Below are positions 34,126 through 43,644 of a DNA stretch of 64,000 nt, one piece after another. Numbering within the stretch: the first letter of the stretch is position 1; each line of letters begins with the position of its first letter. A program made the translations under genes and the position numbers. The stretch comes from Aquabacterium sp. OR-4 (GTDB lineage: Bacteria; Pseudomonadota; Gammaproteobacteria; Burkholderiales; Burkholderiaceae_C), in the NCBI RefSeq assembly GCF_025290835.2, contig NZ_JAOCQD020000001.1, positions 1,178,001-1,242,000 of the forward strand, written 5' to 3'. Under the pieces are notes generated by a model. It searched no databases and was not told the DNA's origin. It saw nothing but the letters and a program-made list of their open reading frames with translations.

Positions 34126-36642
34126 TCAGTGGCTGCGGCCGGCCGGGGCCCCGCCCATCGCCGCCAGCTGGCGCCGCGCACGTGCCGTGGCGCGCTCCAG
34201 CAGGTAGGCGTTCTCGAAGGCGCGCAGTCGCCCGGCCTCGCACAGCTTGCCCAGCATGCGCTGGGTCAGCGACACCGTCTGGCGCTGCTTGCTGCCGTGG
34301 GTGAAGACGAAGAAGCTTCGGCCGGCGCTGACATGCGTCAGCCGCACCTTGCGCCATTCGCCATCCAGATGCATCTGGTAGGCAAAGCCCAGCTGCACAT
34401 GGTCGGCCAGCGACTTGCCGCGCGTGGGCTCCAGCGCCTCGGGTGCGGGCAGGCCATCGAGGGCGATGTCCACCGCGGCGATCTCGGCCTCGGGCGCGGC
34501 GCTCAGGTCGATGTCGACGCTGCCGTTCCAGTCGACCGCGGCCTCGTCCATCAGGCCCACCGCACGGGCCTCGGCCGCAGTGAAGCTGGGTTCCAGTGCG
34601 GCCGCCTGCAGGGCCTTGGCGGCCGCGGGCGACATCGGCGGCATCTCGCCCGCCGCCGGCAGCGGCGTGGCCAGCGCGCCATCCACGCGCTTGGCCAGCA
34701 GGTTGTGCTCGAGCGTGGACAGCGGCTGCACGCGCAGTGCCTCGGCATGTGCCGGCAGCAGCTGGGCGAAGAAGTCGCGGCGCAGCTCCTCGGGGCTGCG
34801 CAGCCGGTCAAGCCCGGCGTTGATGTCCTTCATCAGCTGCGGCAAGGCACGCAGGAACAGCTGGCGCTGTGCCGGCGTGCCCTTGGGTTGCACGCTCATC
34901 GCCAGCTCGCGGCCGACCTCGCGCATGCGGCGGGCCAGGGCGCTGTCGCGGCCGTCCTGCTGCTCGGTGCTGGCAATGGCGCGGCTCCAGGTCTGGGCCA
35001 GAAACTCGCGCAGGAAGTCGGGCACCGGCAGGCCGGCCAGCGCATCGCCCAGCTTCTGCGAGAAGTGCGCCTGCGCCTGCAGCTCGCCCTCCTTGCGCGC
35101 CAGCACGGCGTCCGGGCTGCCCAGCGCCTGCACCTCGGCCTGCGCCTGGGCGGCAATGAAGGCCTCCAGCGACTGCAGCTTCTTCTCGTAGACCTCGATC
35201 TGCTCGAAGTCGCCGTCGACCACCTCCTGCACCAGCGCAGCCACGCGTTCGAGCAGGGCACGGCCCTGGGGGCCGTCGAAATCGTCCACCGCCGTGCCCA
35301 GCGAGGCGATGCGGTTGATGAAGCGCCGCACCGGGTGGCGGCGCGACGAGAAGAAGGCATGGTCGCCGAGTGCGGCGCGCAGCACCGGCAGCTGCAGCCG
35401 CGCGATCTGGCGCGCCATCTGCGGCGGCACCTTGGCATCCGACAGGATCTGGTCAAACAGCCCGGCGATCACGTCGATCACCATGTGGTCGAGCGCCCCG
35501 GTGGCGGCCTGGCGCAGCTCGTCGCGGTAGGTGAGGATCAGGTTGGGCGCGGCCAGCGGCAGGCCGTCGAGCGACACCGCCTCGGCATGCGCCGGCAGCC
35601 CGGCCCAGGCCGGATCACCACCCTGCGTGGCAGCCCCGCCCCAGCCGCCGCCGTGGCCCGCCGCGCCGCCGGCCGAACCGGCCCCTGCGCCGCCGCTGAA
35701 AGCCGCGCCGGATGCCGCGCCGGGGGCCAGCGTGAGGCGGCGGATCAGCGACATCATCGGCGCATCCACCCGGCCCAGCGACGCGCCGCCCTGGCCGGCC
35801 GCCGCACCGCGCACCGAGCTGCCGAAGCCGCTGCGGCCGCCCATGCCGCCCTGGCCTGAGTGCAGCGCCTGGCCTCCCGGGCCGGTGCGCGGTCCGAGCC
35901 GCCCCGCGGCCGACAGCTCGTGGCCGTGGCCGCTGTCCTCGGCCAGCGCGCCGTGGCCCGAGCTGAGGCCGCCGCGGCCGGCGGTCTGGCGCACCGACAG
36001 GCCGGCCGGCTTGAGGCCACTGACACGCAGGTCGCCGACGATGTCGCCATAGGTCTGGCGCATGGCCTGCGCCAGTGAGCGGCCGATCTCGCTGGCCAGC
36101 ACCTTGCGCACCTCGGGGCGGTCGCTCATCGCGTCCACCGCGCGCATCATGGCCCGCGCCACCACCTCGGCGCGCAGCGGGTTGCGGTCATGGTCGGCGG
36201 CGCCCAGGCCCAGCAGCGAGCCCATGTAGGCGTCGAGCTCGCGGATCTCCCATTCGCAGGCATGGGCGATCTCGAGCGAGAAGCGATCGGCCGAGATGTG
36301 GATCTCGACCTCGTGGTCGTCCACCAGCGAGAGCTTGTCCCAGTTCGAGATCAGCGACTCGGGTGTCACCGCCGGGTTGGGCGTGGGCGTGAGCGTGCCG
36401 GTCTGGCGCGCCACATCGGTGTCGAGCGCCTCGTTGAAGGTCAGCGCAAAAATCGCCAGCTTGCGGTTCAGCTCGTACTGCGCGCCCAGCAGCGCATCGC
36501 GCTGCACCACGCTGCCACTGGCCAGCGCGGCCAGGCCCAGGCTGTCCACCGTGTGCTCGGCAGCGCTGCGCGCGGCCATGCGCACTCGTTGCACGGCACC
36601 TTCCAGATGGGCAGGCAGTCGCAGGGGCAGGGTTTGATCCAT
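34126..36642 (-). CDS. DUF1631 family protein
   Basis: Large cytoplasmic protein of 838 aa matching the DUF1631 family of beta/gammaproteobacteria by overall plan. A helical N-terminal part contains LGLVDDHEVEIHISADRFSLEIAHACEWE-like sequence. A Gly/Ala-rich low-complexity centre (about 225-340) follows, then a long helical region with FRRFINRIASLG-like and VARLLERVA-like stretches. The C-terminal part is PilZ-like: LQLGFAYQMHLDGEWRKVRLTHVS and FVFTHGSKQRQTVSLTQRML. The PilZ resemblance suggests a possible cyclic-di-GMP link, but the RxxxR signature was not confirmed. Function unknown. Confidence 0.85.
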   Translation of the reverse strand: MDQTLPLRLPAHLEGAVQRVRMAARSAAEHTVDSLGLAALASGSVVQRDALLGAQYELNRKLAIFALTFNEALDTDVARQTGTLTPTPNPAVTPESLISNWDKLSLVDDHEVEIHISADRFSLEIAHACEWEIRELDAYMGSLLGLGAADHDRNPLRAEVVARAMMRAVDAMSDRPEVRKVLASEIGRSLAQAMRQTYGDIVGDLRVSGLKPAGLSVRQTAGRGGLSSGHGALAEDSGHGHELSAAGRLGPRTGPGGQALHSGQGGMGGRSGFGSSVRGAAAGQGGASLGRVDAPMMSLIRRLTLAPGAASGAAFSGGAGAGSAGGAAGHGGGWGGAATQGGDPAWAGLPAHAEAVSLDGLPLAAPNLILTYRDELRQAATGALDHMVIDVIAGLFDQILSDAKVPPQMARQIARLQLPVLRAALGDHAFFSSRRHPVRRFINRIASLGTAVDDFDGPQGRALLERVAALVQEVVDGDFEQIEVYEKKLQSLEAFIAAQAQAEVQALGSPDAVLARKEGELQAQAHFSQKLGDALAGLPVPDFLREFLAQTWSRAIASTEQQDGRDSALARRMREVGRELAMSVQPKGTPAQRQLFLRALPQLMKDINAGLDRLRSPEELRRDFFAQLLPAHAEALRVQPLSTLEHNLLAKRVDGALATPLPAAGEMPPMSPAAAKALQAAALEPSFTAAEARAVGLMDEAAVDWNGSVDIDLSAAPEAEIAAVDIALDGLPAPEALEPTRGKSLADHVQLGFAYQMHLDGEWRKVRLTHVSAGRSFFVFTHGSKQRQTVSLTQRMLGKLCEAGRLRAFENAYLLERATARARRQLAAMGGAPAGRSH

Positions 36643-36958
36643 GGGCTTGGCGGCCGCAGGCCACCGCGGGTGCGGCAGCCCACCGACGCACGGCGGAGAC
36701 TTCTACCACCGGCTTATCGGCCGCCCGCCGCGGCACTTGACCCCGCCCGGGTGGCCGCCCATGGCTTGCAGCGCAGGGCCATGGCGGCCCAGGCGCACCC
36801 TCTGGCTCGCACCCGGCATGCGCGCGAAGGGCGCCAGCCGGCCTTTCTTGGGCCTGAATCGTTGCGAATAAACCACGCCGCAGGTGCGCCGCGGCCCGGC
36901 TGCGCTGGATCAAACCCGGGCCGGATCGCCGCCGGCGGGCGGCCGATCCGGCAGGGCT
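36643..36958. other. 316-base intergenic region upstream of the DUF1631 gene
   Basis: No gene is seen between mscL and the DUF1631 gene, both on the minus strand. The left side of the mscL end holds a strong hairpin (annotated separately). The remainder presumably contains the DUF1631 promoter; an AT-rich island GAATCGTTGCGAATAAACC near 36860 is the only candidate noticed. Confidence 0.4.
36921..36951 (-). terminator. Hairpin terminator after mscL
   Basis: CCGGATCG at 36921-36928 pairs with CGATCCGG at 36944-36951, extended inside by CCGCC/GGCGG. It starts eight bases beyond the mscL stop on the minus strand and is followed on that strand by GGGTTTGATCC, a weak T-run. Confidence 0.6.
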
Positions 36959-37399
36959 TCAGCGCTGCTTGAGCGCGTCGCGGATCTCGCGCAGCAGCAC
37001 CACGTCTTCGGGCGTGGGGGCCGGCGGCGCGGGCGGGGCCGGCGGCTCGGCCTTCTTCAGGCGGTTCACCTGCTTGACCATCATGAAGATGATGAAGGCC
37101 AGGATGATGAAGTTGATCGCCACGGTGATGAAGTTGCCGTAGGCCAGCATCGGCACGCCGGCCTTGCTGAGGTCGGCATAGGTCATCGCGCCCTTGAAAT
37201 CGGCCGGTGGGTTGGCCAGCAGGATGAAGTAGTTGCTGAAGTCGAGGCCGCCGAAGATCTTGCCGACGATGGGCATGATCAGGTCCTTGACCAGCGAATC
37301 GACGATCTTGCCGAAGGCGCCACCGATGATCACGCCGACGGCGAGATCCATCACGTTGCCCTTGAGCGCGAATTCCTTGAACTCGGATGCCATGCTCAT
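36959..37399 (-). CDS. mscL: Large-conductance mechanosensitive channel
   Basis: Inner-membrane emergency valve opened by membrane tension on hypo-osmotic shock. The 146-aa protein starts [32 protein letters not shown], the conserved N-terminal helix and pore-lining TM1. TM2 is [25 protein letters not shown], followed by a Pro/Ala linker and a C-terminal helix bundle ([13 protein letters not shown]). GAGGAG lies seven bases before the ATG at 37399, favouring it over the ATG two codons later. Confidence 0.97.
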   Translation of the reverse strand: MSMASEFKEFALKGNVMDLAVGVIIGGAFGKIVDSLVKDLIMPIVGKIFGGLDFSNYFILLANPPADFKGAMTYADLSKAGVPMLAYGNFITVAINFIILAFIIFMMVKQVNRLKKAEPPAPPAPPAPTPEDVVLLREIRDALKQR

Positions 37400-37452
37400 G
37401 CTTGAACTCCTCTGGTTGGGTTGCTTGGTAAAGGGGCTTGCGCTGCCGCGGC

Positions 37453-38214
37453 TCAGTCGAACTTGACCGACACGCCGGTGGTCAGCAGCGAGTCGGTGGT
37501 CTTGCGGCCGGGGCCGGGATCGGAGTTGTGGGCCAGGGCCACGCCCACGTTCAGGCTCATGGCCTTGCTCATGCTGACGGCCAGGCTCGCGTCCCAGGTG
37601 GCGCGGAACTCGCCGCGGTTCTTCAGGTTGGGCACCACCACCAGCTTTTGCTTGGCGCTGGTGGTCTCGCTGAGCTTGTGGCTGGATTCTTCACCCAGCA
37701 GCAGGCCCATGTAGCTGTACGAGGTGCGCGAGCTGCCGTCGATCAGCATGGCGTCCTTGTACTTGTCGCTGGTGTAGCCCAGGCCGCCGAACACGTCCCA
37801 GGTGGTGGCGGGCGACTTGATCAGGTGCCAGCCCAGGCCGGCGCTCAGCTGGCTGCGCAGCGACAGGTTGGCGAACTTGTTGCGCGTGAAGTCCAGGCCG
37901 CCAAAGCCGAACAGCTCGGGGTTCAGGTTGTAGTCGTAGCGGCCACCGGCGCGCATCTGCTCGCCGGTGGTGATGCCACCCGAGCGCGCGTACTGCGCGT
38001 TGCCGTACAGCGAGACCTTGTCTTGCGCGCTGAGCTTCACCGCGTCGCCGCTCAGGGCGAAGTTGCTGGTCTTGCTGTTGCCCGAGCTGAGGCTGGCGCC
38101 CAGGCCCAGCGACGAGCGCCATTGCCCGTCGGGCTTGGCGGTGGCCTGGGCCTGGGCGGCCAGGGTGCAGGCGCCCAGCAGGGCGGCGAGCAGGGGGGTG
38201 CGGATGAATGTCAT
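37453..38214 (-). CDS. DUF481 family outer-membrane protein (YdiY-like)
   Basis: A 253-aa protein with a signal peptide ending AAQAQA and a DUF481 beta-barrel: [26 protein letters not shown] near the N-terminus, repeated strands with aromatic ends, and the C-terminus [11 protein letters not shown]. Related proteins (YdiY, salt-induced) have no settled function. AAGGAG lies before the ATG. It lies 53 bases upstream of mscL on the same strand; both relate to envelope/osmotic stress, so co-expression is possible. Divergent from urtA. Confidence 0.87.
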   Translation of the reverse strand: MTFIRTPLLAALLGACTLAAQAQATAKPDGQWRSSLGLGASLSSGNSKTSNFALSGDAVKLSAQDKVSLYGNAQYARSGGITTGEQMRAGGRYDYNLNPELFGFGGLDFTRNKFANLSLRSQLSAGLGWHLIKSPATTWDVFGGLGYTSDKYKDAMLIDGSSRTSYSYMGLLLGEESSHKLSETTSAKQKLVVVPNLKNRGEFRATWDASLAVSMSKAMSLNVGVALAHNSDPGPGRKTTDSLLTTGVSVKFD

Positions 38215-38485
38215 CGTCAACTCCTTGGGTTTTGGTGTGGGCGCGGATGCTAGACGTCCGGCGCGTCGAATATCGGCAAAAACTGCAGTGCCCAGGGGGC
38301 AAGCCGGCGATTCGCGCCGCGTTCGGTGACTTCGTACTGTGTTTGTGCGCCACGCCCGGCCAGCCTGGCGCGGGCCGGGCACGCGGGCGGCATACGCAGG
38401 GTGTCGTATGGCCTGAACGGCCGTGCGTGCCGAGACTGCAAGCCGTCCGATCAACAGGGTGCATCACCCGGAGGAGTTCCAGACC

Positions 38486-39757
38486 ATGCAAGCCAACCGT
38501 CGCCACTTCACCACCGCACTGGGCGCCGTCGCTCTCGCGGCCAGCCTGACCAGCCTGGGCGCCCAGGCCCAGGACACCATCAAGGTGGGCGTGCTGCACT
38601 CGCTGTCGGGCACGATGGCGATCTCGGAAACCGTGCTCAAGGACACGGTGCTGATGGCCATCGACGAGATCAACGCCAAGGGCGGCGTGCTGGGCAAGAA
38701 GCTCGAGCCGGTGGTGGTGGACCCGGCCTCGAACTGGCCGCTGTTTGCCGAGAAGGCACGCCAGCTGATCAGCAAGGACAAGGTGGCCGTGACCTTTGGC
38801 TGCTGGACCTCGGTGAGCCGCAAGTCGGTGCTGCCGGTCTACGAAGAGCTGAACAGCCTGCTGTTCTACCCCGTGCAGTACGAGGGTGAAGAGCTCAGCA
38901 AGAACGTGTTCTACACCGGCGCCGCGCCCAACCAGCAGGCCATTCCCGCGGTGGAATACCTGATGAGCAAGGACGGCGGCAGCGCCAAGCGCTTCGTGCT
39001 GCTGGGCACCGACTACGTGTACCCGCGCACCACCAACAAGATCCTGCGCGCCTTCCTCAAGAGCAAGGGCGTGGCCGAGGCCGACATCCTGGAGGAGTAC
39101 ACCCCCTTCGGCCACTCTGACTACCAGAGCATCATCGCCAAGATCAAGAAGTTCGCTTCCGAAGGCAAGAAGACCGCCGTGGTGTCGACCATCAACGGCG
39201 ACTCGAACGTGCCCTTCTACAAGGAGCTCGGCAACCAGGGCCTGAAGGCGACCGACGTGCCGGTGGTGGCCTTCAGCGTGGGTGAAGAAGAGCTGCGCGG
39301 CGTGGACACCAAGCCGCTGGTGGGCCACCTGGCTGCCTGGAACTACTTCATGAGCGTCAAGAGCCCGGCCAACACCGAGTTCGTGAAGAAGTGGAGCGAC
39401 TACGCCAAGGCCAAGGGCATTGCCGGCCACAAGGACAAGCCGCTGACCAATGACCCGATGGAAGCCACCTACATCGGCATCATGATGTGGAAGGCCGCGG
39501 TCGAGAAGGCCAAGAGCACCGACACCGACAAGGTCATCGCGGCGATGGCCGGCCAGACCTTCCCGGCGCCGGGCGGCTTCATGTCCACCATGGACAAGGA
39601 GAACCACCACCTGCACAAGCCGGTGTTCATCGGCGAGATCAAGGCCGACGGCCAGTTCAACGTGGTGTGGAAGACCAAGGGCCCGGTGGTGGCGGACCCC
39701 TGGAGCGACTTCATCGCCGAGAACAAGGGCAAGAAGAACGTGCCCGCGAAGAAGTGA
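38486..39757 (+). CDS. urtA: Urea ABC transporter, substrate-binding protein
   Basis: Periplasmic urea receptor, 423 aa, with a signal peptide (RRHFTTALGAVALAASLTSLGAQA). DTIKVGVLHSLSGTMAISET is the conserved mature N-terminus. FGCWTSVSRKSVLPVYEELNSLLFYPVQYEGEE is characteristic of UrtA rather than of branched-chain amino-acid receptors. GGAGGAG lies a few bases before the ATG. A small palindrome GGGTG-CAT-CACCC at 38457-38469 overlaps the leader just upstream. First gene of urtABCDE; in other bacteria this operon is induced by nitrogen limitation through NtrC, but no clear sigma-54 site was recognised. Confidence 0.95.
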   Translation: MQANRRHFTTALGAVALAASLTSLGAQAQDTIKVGVLHSLSGTMAISETVLKDTVLMAIDEINAKGGVLGKKLEPVVVDPASNWPLFAEKARQLISKDKVAVTFGCWTSVSRKSVLPVYEELNSLLFYPVQYEGEELSKNVFYTGAAPNQQAIPAVEYLMSKDGGSAKRFVLLGTDYVYPRTTNKILRAFLKSKGVAEADILEEYTPFGHSDYQSIIAKIKKFASEGKKTAVVSTINGDSNVPFYKELGNQGLKATDVPVVAFSVGEEELRGVDTKPLVGHLAAWNYFMSVKSPANTEFVKKWSDYAKAKGIAGHKDKPLTNDPMEATYIGIMMWKAAVEKAKSTDTDKVIAAMAGQTFPAPGGFMSTMDKENHHLHKPVFIGEIKADGQFNVVWKTKGPVVADPWSDFIAENKGKKNVPAKK

Positions 39758-39762
39758 GCCCC

Positions 39763-39826
39763 GGCCGCCTGGCGGCCACCCCCGAGGGGTCACCCAACCG
39801 GACCGGGCAACCCGGATCCGGTTGGG
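39763..39826 (+). terminator. Tandem hairpins after urtA, probable attenuator or mRNA stabiliser
   Basis: GGCCG/CGGCC with loop CCTGG at 39763-39777 is followed by a strong stem-loop at 39793-39826: CCCAACCGG/CCGGTTGGG outside and CCGGG/CCCGG inside, loop CAA. No T-run follows, so full termination is unlikely. Such hairpins commonly let the binding-protein mRNA accumulate above the permease mRNA. Confidence 0.6.
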
Positions 39827-39917
39827 CCCTTCCGACACCAGCCCGCGCCCCTGGCCGCTGTGCGGCCTGTCCCCTGCCGGGGATGGGGCGTGCGTCTTGC
39901 TGCCTTGGTGCGCCTCG

Positions 39918-41501
39918 ATGAGTTTTCGTCTGCTTCTTTCTCTTGTCCTGCTGCTGGTTGGCCTCTGGTCACCGGCAGCGTTTGCATTGACGCCCGAGCA
40001 GGCGGGCAAGATCGCCGCGGGCGATTCGGATGAACGCATCAGCGCGCTGAACGAGCGCGTGGCCGCGGGCGACGCCGCGCTGGTGCCCTTTGTGCAGGCC
40101 ATGCTGGACGACGCGGTGAAGACTGCCGGTGGCAAGGCCTTCATCGTCAAGGACGGCCAGGCGGTCGAGGCGGCCACCGGTGCTGCCGCCACGCTGCCGG
40201 CCGACGCCGAGGACGTGGTCAACAACAACCGCATGCGCCGTGAGCTGGAAGGGGCCATTGCCGCCCTGGGCCTGTTTGCGCCCGACCTGGCGCTGCGTAC
40301 CAAGGCCATTGCCGACATCAAGGAGTCGGCCGACGAGGCCAAGCTGCCGCTGATCGAACGCGCGCTGGCTGCCGAGACCGATGCCGGCCTGAAGGCGCGC
40401 CTGGCGCTGCTGCGCGCCACCGTGCTGATCGGCGCCGAAGACCCGGCCAAGCGCATTGCCGCGGCCCAGGCCCTGGCCCGCAGCACCGACCCCAACACCC
40501 GCTCGCTGCTGCTCGAGCAGAGCAACAAGGAAGCCGACCCCAAGGTCAAGGCGGCGATCGGCGCCGCGCTCGACCAGGTGCAGGGCAGCCTGCTGTGGGG
40601 CGAGCGCCTGGGCGTGCTGTTCACCGGCATCAGCCTGGGCTCGATCCTGCTGCTGGTGGCGCTGGGCCTGGCCATCACCTATGGCCTGATGGGCGTCATC
40701 AACATGGCCCATGGCGAGCTGATGATGATCGGCGCCTACGCCACCTACGTGGTGCAGAACCTGTTTCGCACCCACCTGCCGGCGGCCTTTGACGCCTACA
40801 TCCTGCTGGCCGTGCCGGTGGCCTTTGCCACCAGCGCGCTGGTGGGCGCGGTGCTCGAGCGCACGGTGATCCGCTGGCTCTACGGCCGGCCGCTCGAGAC
40901 CCTGCTGGCCACCTGGGGCATCAGCCTGGTGCTGATGCAGGCCGTGCGCAGCCTGTTCGGCGCGCAGAACGTGGCGGTGGAGAACCCCGGCTTCCTGTCG
41001 GGTGGCGTGCAGGTGCTGCCCAACCTGGTGCTGCCCTACAACCGCATCGCCATCATCGTGTTCGTGGCCCTGGTGCTGGCCGGCATGGCACTGCTGATCA
41101 GCAAGACCCGGCTGGGGCTGTTTGTGCGCGGCGTCACGCAGAACCGGCGCATGGCCTCCTGCGTGGGCGTGGACACCGCCCGCGTCGACACCATGGCCTT
41201 TGCGCTGGGTGCCGGCATTGCCGGCCTGGCCGGCTGCGCGCTCAGCCAGGTGGGCAATGTGGGCCCCGATCTGGGTCAGAGCTACATCGTCGATTCGTTC
41301 ATGGTGGTGGTGCTGGGCGGTGTGGGCCAGCTCACCGGCACGGTGATCGCCGCGCTGGGCCTGGGCGTGCTGTCCAAGCTGCTCGAAGGCTGGGCCGGTG
41401 CGGTGCTGGCCAAGATCATGGTGCTGGTGGTGATCGTGGTGTTCATCCAGAAGCGACCGCAAGGCCTGTTCGCGATGAAGGGCCGAAGTGCCGAGGCCTG
41501 A
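39918..41501 (+). CDS. urtB: Urea ABC transporter, permease UrtB
   Basis: Inner-membrane permease, 527 aa, with the long N-terminal extension special to UrtB: a signal/anchor (LLLSLVLLLVGLWSPAAFA) and about 200 residues of helical repeats (DSDERISALNERVAAGD, LLEQSNKEADPKVKAAI). The LivH-like membrane domain follows from about 235 with ALGLAITYGLMGVINMAHGELMMIGAYATY and the C-terminal QKRPQGLFAMKGR. The start at 39918 gives the signal segment directly. It is separated from urtA by 160 bases containing hairpins. Confidence 0.94.
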   Translation: MSFRLLLSLVLLLVGLWSPAAFALTPEQAGKIAAGDSDERISALNERVAAGDAALVPFVQAMLDDAVKTAGGKAFIVKDGQAVEAATGAAATLPADAEDVVNNNRMRRELEGAIAALGLFAPDLALRTKAIADIKESADEAKLPLIERALAAETDAGLKARLALLRATVLIGAEDPAKRIAAAQALARSTDPNTRSLLLEQSNKEADPKVKAAIGAALDQVQGSLLWGERLGVLFTGISLGSILLLVALGLAITYGLMGVINMAHGELMMIGAYATYVVQNLFRTHLPAAFDAYILLAVPVAFATSALVGAVLERTVIRWLYGRPLETLLATWGISLVLMQAVRSLFGAQNVAVENPGFLSGGVQVLPNLVLPYNRIAIIVFVALVLAGMALLISKTRLGLFVRGVTQNRRMASCVGVDTARVDTMAFALGAGIAGLAGCALSQVGNVGPDLGQSYIVDSFMVVVLGGVGQLTGTVIAALGLGVLSKLLEGWAGAVLAKIMVLVVIVVFIQKRPQGLFAMKGRSAEA

Positions 41502-41505
41502 ACCC

Positions 41506-42642
41506 ATGAACACGACAACGATGAGCAATGCAACGATGGCCCAGCTGCCCCTGACCCAGAAGCGCGGCCTGCTGCTGGGCCCCCGCGGCTGGACGGTGGT
41601 GGCCGCCGCGGTGGCGCTGTTGGCGCTGCTGGTGCCGGTATTGAACCTGTGGGTGCCCGAAGGCCAGCTGCTGCATGTGAGCGACTACACGGTCAGCCTG
41701 GCCGGCAAGATCCTGTGCTTTGCGATCTGCGCCCTGGCCATGGACCTGATCTGGGGCTACACCGGCATCCTGAGCCTGGGCCACGGCCTGTTCTTCGCGC
41801 TGGGCGGCTACGGCATGGGCATGTACCTGATGCGCCAGATCGGCCGCGACGGGCAGTACAAGTCGGACATGCCCGACTTCATGGTGTTCCTGAACTGGAA
41901 GAGCTTTCCCTGGCAGTGGGGCCTCAGCGACAGCTTCGTCGCGCAGATGCTGCTGGTGGTGCTGGTGCCGGGCCTGCTGGCGCTGGTGTTCGGCTGGTTC
42001 GCGTTCCGCTCGCGCATCAAGGGCGTGTACTTCAGCATCATCACGCAGGCCATGACCTTTGCGGCCATGCTGCTGTTCTTCCGCAACGAGACCGGCTTTG
42101 GCGGCAACAACGGCTTCACCGACTTCAAGCGCATCCTGGGCGTGCCGCTGGCCACGGCCGAGATGCGGGTGTTTCTGTTTGCGCTGAGCGGCCTCACGCT
42201 GATCGGCTTCTACCTGATGGCCCGCGCCATCGTGAACAGCAAGTACGGCCGCGTGCTGCAGGCCATCCGCGACGCCGAGACCCGCGTCATGTTCACCGGC
42301 TACAACCCGCTGGCCTACAAGCTGAGCATCTGGACGCTCAGCGCGGTGATGTGCGCCATCGCCGGCGCGCTGTACGTGCCCCAGGTGGGCATCATCAACC
42401 CCGGCGAGATGAGCCCGGCGGCCAGCATCGAGATCGCCATCTGGGCGGCGGTGGGCGGCCGCGCCACGCTGATCGGCCCGATCATCGGCGCGTTTTTCGT
42501 CAATGGCGCCAAGAGCTGGTTCACGGTGGCCTTTCCCGAATACTGGCTGTACTTTCTGGGCGCGCTGTTCATCGCCGTGACGCTGTACCTGCCCAACGGC
42601 ATCGTGGGCCTGTTCAAAAAGGTCACGGAGAAGAAGCAATGA
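41506..42642 (+). CDS. urtC: Urea ABC transporter, permease UrtC
   Basis: Second membrane subunit, LivM-like, 378 aa. AICALAMDLIWGYTGILSLGHGLFFALGGYGMGMYLM is the family signature; RNETGFGGNNGFTDFK and VFTGYNPLAYKL-like loops are typical of UrtC. It starts five bases after the urtB stop. Its stop is immediately followed by the 85-bp dispersed element that leads into urtD. Confidence 0.94.
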   Translation: MNTTTMSNATMAQLPLTQKRGLLLGPRGWTVVAAAVALLALLVPVLNLWVPEGQLLHVSDYTVSLAGKILCFAICALAMDLIWGYTGILSLGHGLFFALGGYGMGMYLMRQIGRDGQYKSDMPDFMVFLNWKSFPWQWGLSDSFVAQMLLVVLVPGLLALVFGWFAFRSRIKGVYFSIITQAMTFAAMLLFFRNETGFGGNNGFTDFKRILGVPLATAEMRVFLFALSGLTLIGFYLMARAIVNSKYGRVLQAIRDAETRVMFTGYNPLAYKLSIWTLSAVMCAIAGALYVPQVGIINPGEMSPAASIEIAIWAAVGGRATLIGPIIGAFFVNGAKSWFTVAFPEYWLYFLGALFIAVTLYLPNGIVGLFKKVTEKKQ

Positions 42643-42727
42643 AGCGGGCCGAGCGCCGGGCCGCACCCAAGCCGGACCGCATCCCCTCGGGGGATCGGGC
42701 GGCGTACTCGACGCCCGAGGGGCAGAC
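42643..42727 (+). repeat. 85-bp dispersed element ending at the urtD start codon, copy 2
   Basis: It begins at the base after the urtC stop and ends at the base before the urtD ATG, with 75 of 85 bases identical to 27937-28021. The right half pairs CCCCTCGGG with CCCGAGGGG, a perfect nine-base-pair stem whose 3' arm contains the Shine-Dalgarno GAGGGG. A frame ATG(42639) to TGA(42731) overlaps both neighbours and would encode a 30-residue peptide (MKRAERRAAPKPDRI...); copy 1 lacks an equivalent start, so coding is doubtful. Confidence 0.9.
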
Positions 42728-43618
42728 ATGACACCCGAGCTGATGGAAGAGGGCGCCCGCCGCCGCGAGGCCTACGAGGCCCGGAAGGCCGCCGGCAGCG
42801 GCCGCACCGAGAGCGGTGGCCGCAGTGCCAGCTATGGCCGCATTGCCCGCCTGGGCCAGCCCGACTCTGCGCATGGCGTGGCGCTGTACCTCGACGACAT
42901 CACGGTCAGCTTTGACGGCTTTCGGGCGCTGAACAAGCTGAGCCTGACGGTCAATGTGGGCGAGCTGCGCTGCATCATCGGCCCCAATGGCGCGGGCAAG
43001 ACCACGATGATGGACTGCATCACCGGCAAGACCCGGCCCGACAGCGGCAAGGCCTTCTTCGGCAGCACCATTGATCTGCTGCGCCTGACCGAGCCCGAGA
43101 TCGCCCAGGTGGGCATCGGCCGCAAGTTCCAGAAGCCCACGGTGTACGAGGAGCTCAGCGTGTTCGAGAACCTCGAGCTCGCGCTGGCGGGCGACCGCCG
43201 CGTGAAGGCCTCGCTGTTCTCGCGCCTGGGTGGCGCGCAGCTCGACCGCATTGGCGAGGTGCTGGGCACCATCCACCTGAAGGACGAGGCCCAGCGCCAG
43301 GCCGGCCTGCTGAGCCACGGCCAGAAGCAGTGGCTGGAGATCGGCATGCTGCTGATGCAGGACCCGGTGCTGCTGCTGCTCGATGAACCGGTGGCCGGCA
43401 TGACCGACGAAGAAACCGAGCGCACGGCCGAGCTGTTTCTGTCGCTCGAGGGCAAGCATTCGCTGGTGGTGGTGGAGCACGACATGAAGTTCGTCGACCA
43501 GCTCACCGAGGGCCGCAAGAAGGTGACCGTGCTGCACGAGGGCTCGGTGCTGGCGGAGGGCTTGTTGTCCGAGGTGCAGGCGAACGAGAAGGTGGTGGAG
43601 GTATATCTTGGGCGTTGA
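42728..43618 (+). CDS. urtD: Urea ABC transporter, ATP-binding protein UrtD
   Basis: A 296-aa LivG-like ATPase. About 45 variable N-terminal residues precede the ABC domain. Walker A is GPNGAGKTT, the signature LSHGQKQWLE, Walker B LLLLDEPVAGM, and the switch His is in VVEHDMKFV. The LSHGQ variant and KFQKPTVYEELSVFENL are usual for UrtD. Its Shine-Dalgarno is supplied by the upstream dispersed element. A palindromic element separates it from urtE by 207 bases. Confidence 0.95.
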   Translation: MTPELMEEGARRREAYEARKAAGSGRTESGGRSASYGRIARLGQPDSAHGVALYLDDITVSFDGFRALNKLSLTVNVGELRCIIGPNGAGKTTMMDCITGKTRPDSGKAFFGSTIDLLRLTEPEIAQVGIGRKFQKPTVYEELSVFENLELALAGDRRVKASLFSRLGGAQLDRIGEVLGTIHLKDEAQRQAGLLSHGQKQWLEIGMLLMQDPVLLLLDEPVAGMTDEETERTAELFLSLEGKHSLVVVEHDMKFVDQLTEGRKKVTVLHEGSVLAEGLLSEVQANEKVVEVYLGR

Positions 43619-43644
43619 GACTGTGCGTGTTGACGTTCTCGTGG

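Noticed and set aside
38215..38485. Sigma-54/NtrC promoter for urtA
   Set aside because: No GG-N10-GC element with the TGGCAC/TTGC context was found; the small GGGTG-CAT-CACCC palindrome does not match the NtrC site well.
39763..39826. Hairpins after urtA as a full rho-independent terminator
   Set aside because: No T-run follows and urtB, urtC, urtD and urtE need the same transcript; attenuation or mRNA protection is more likely.
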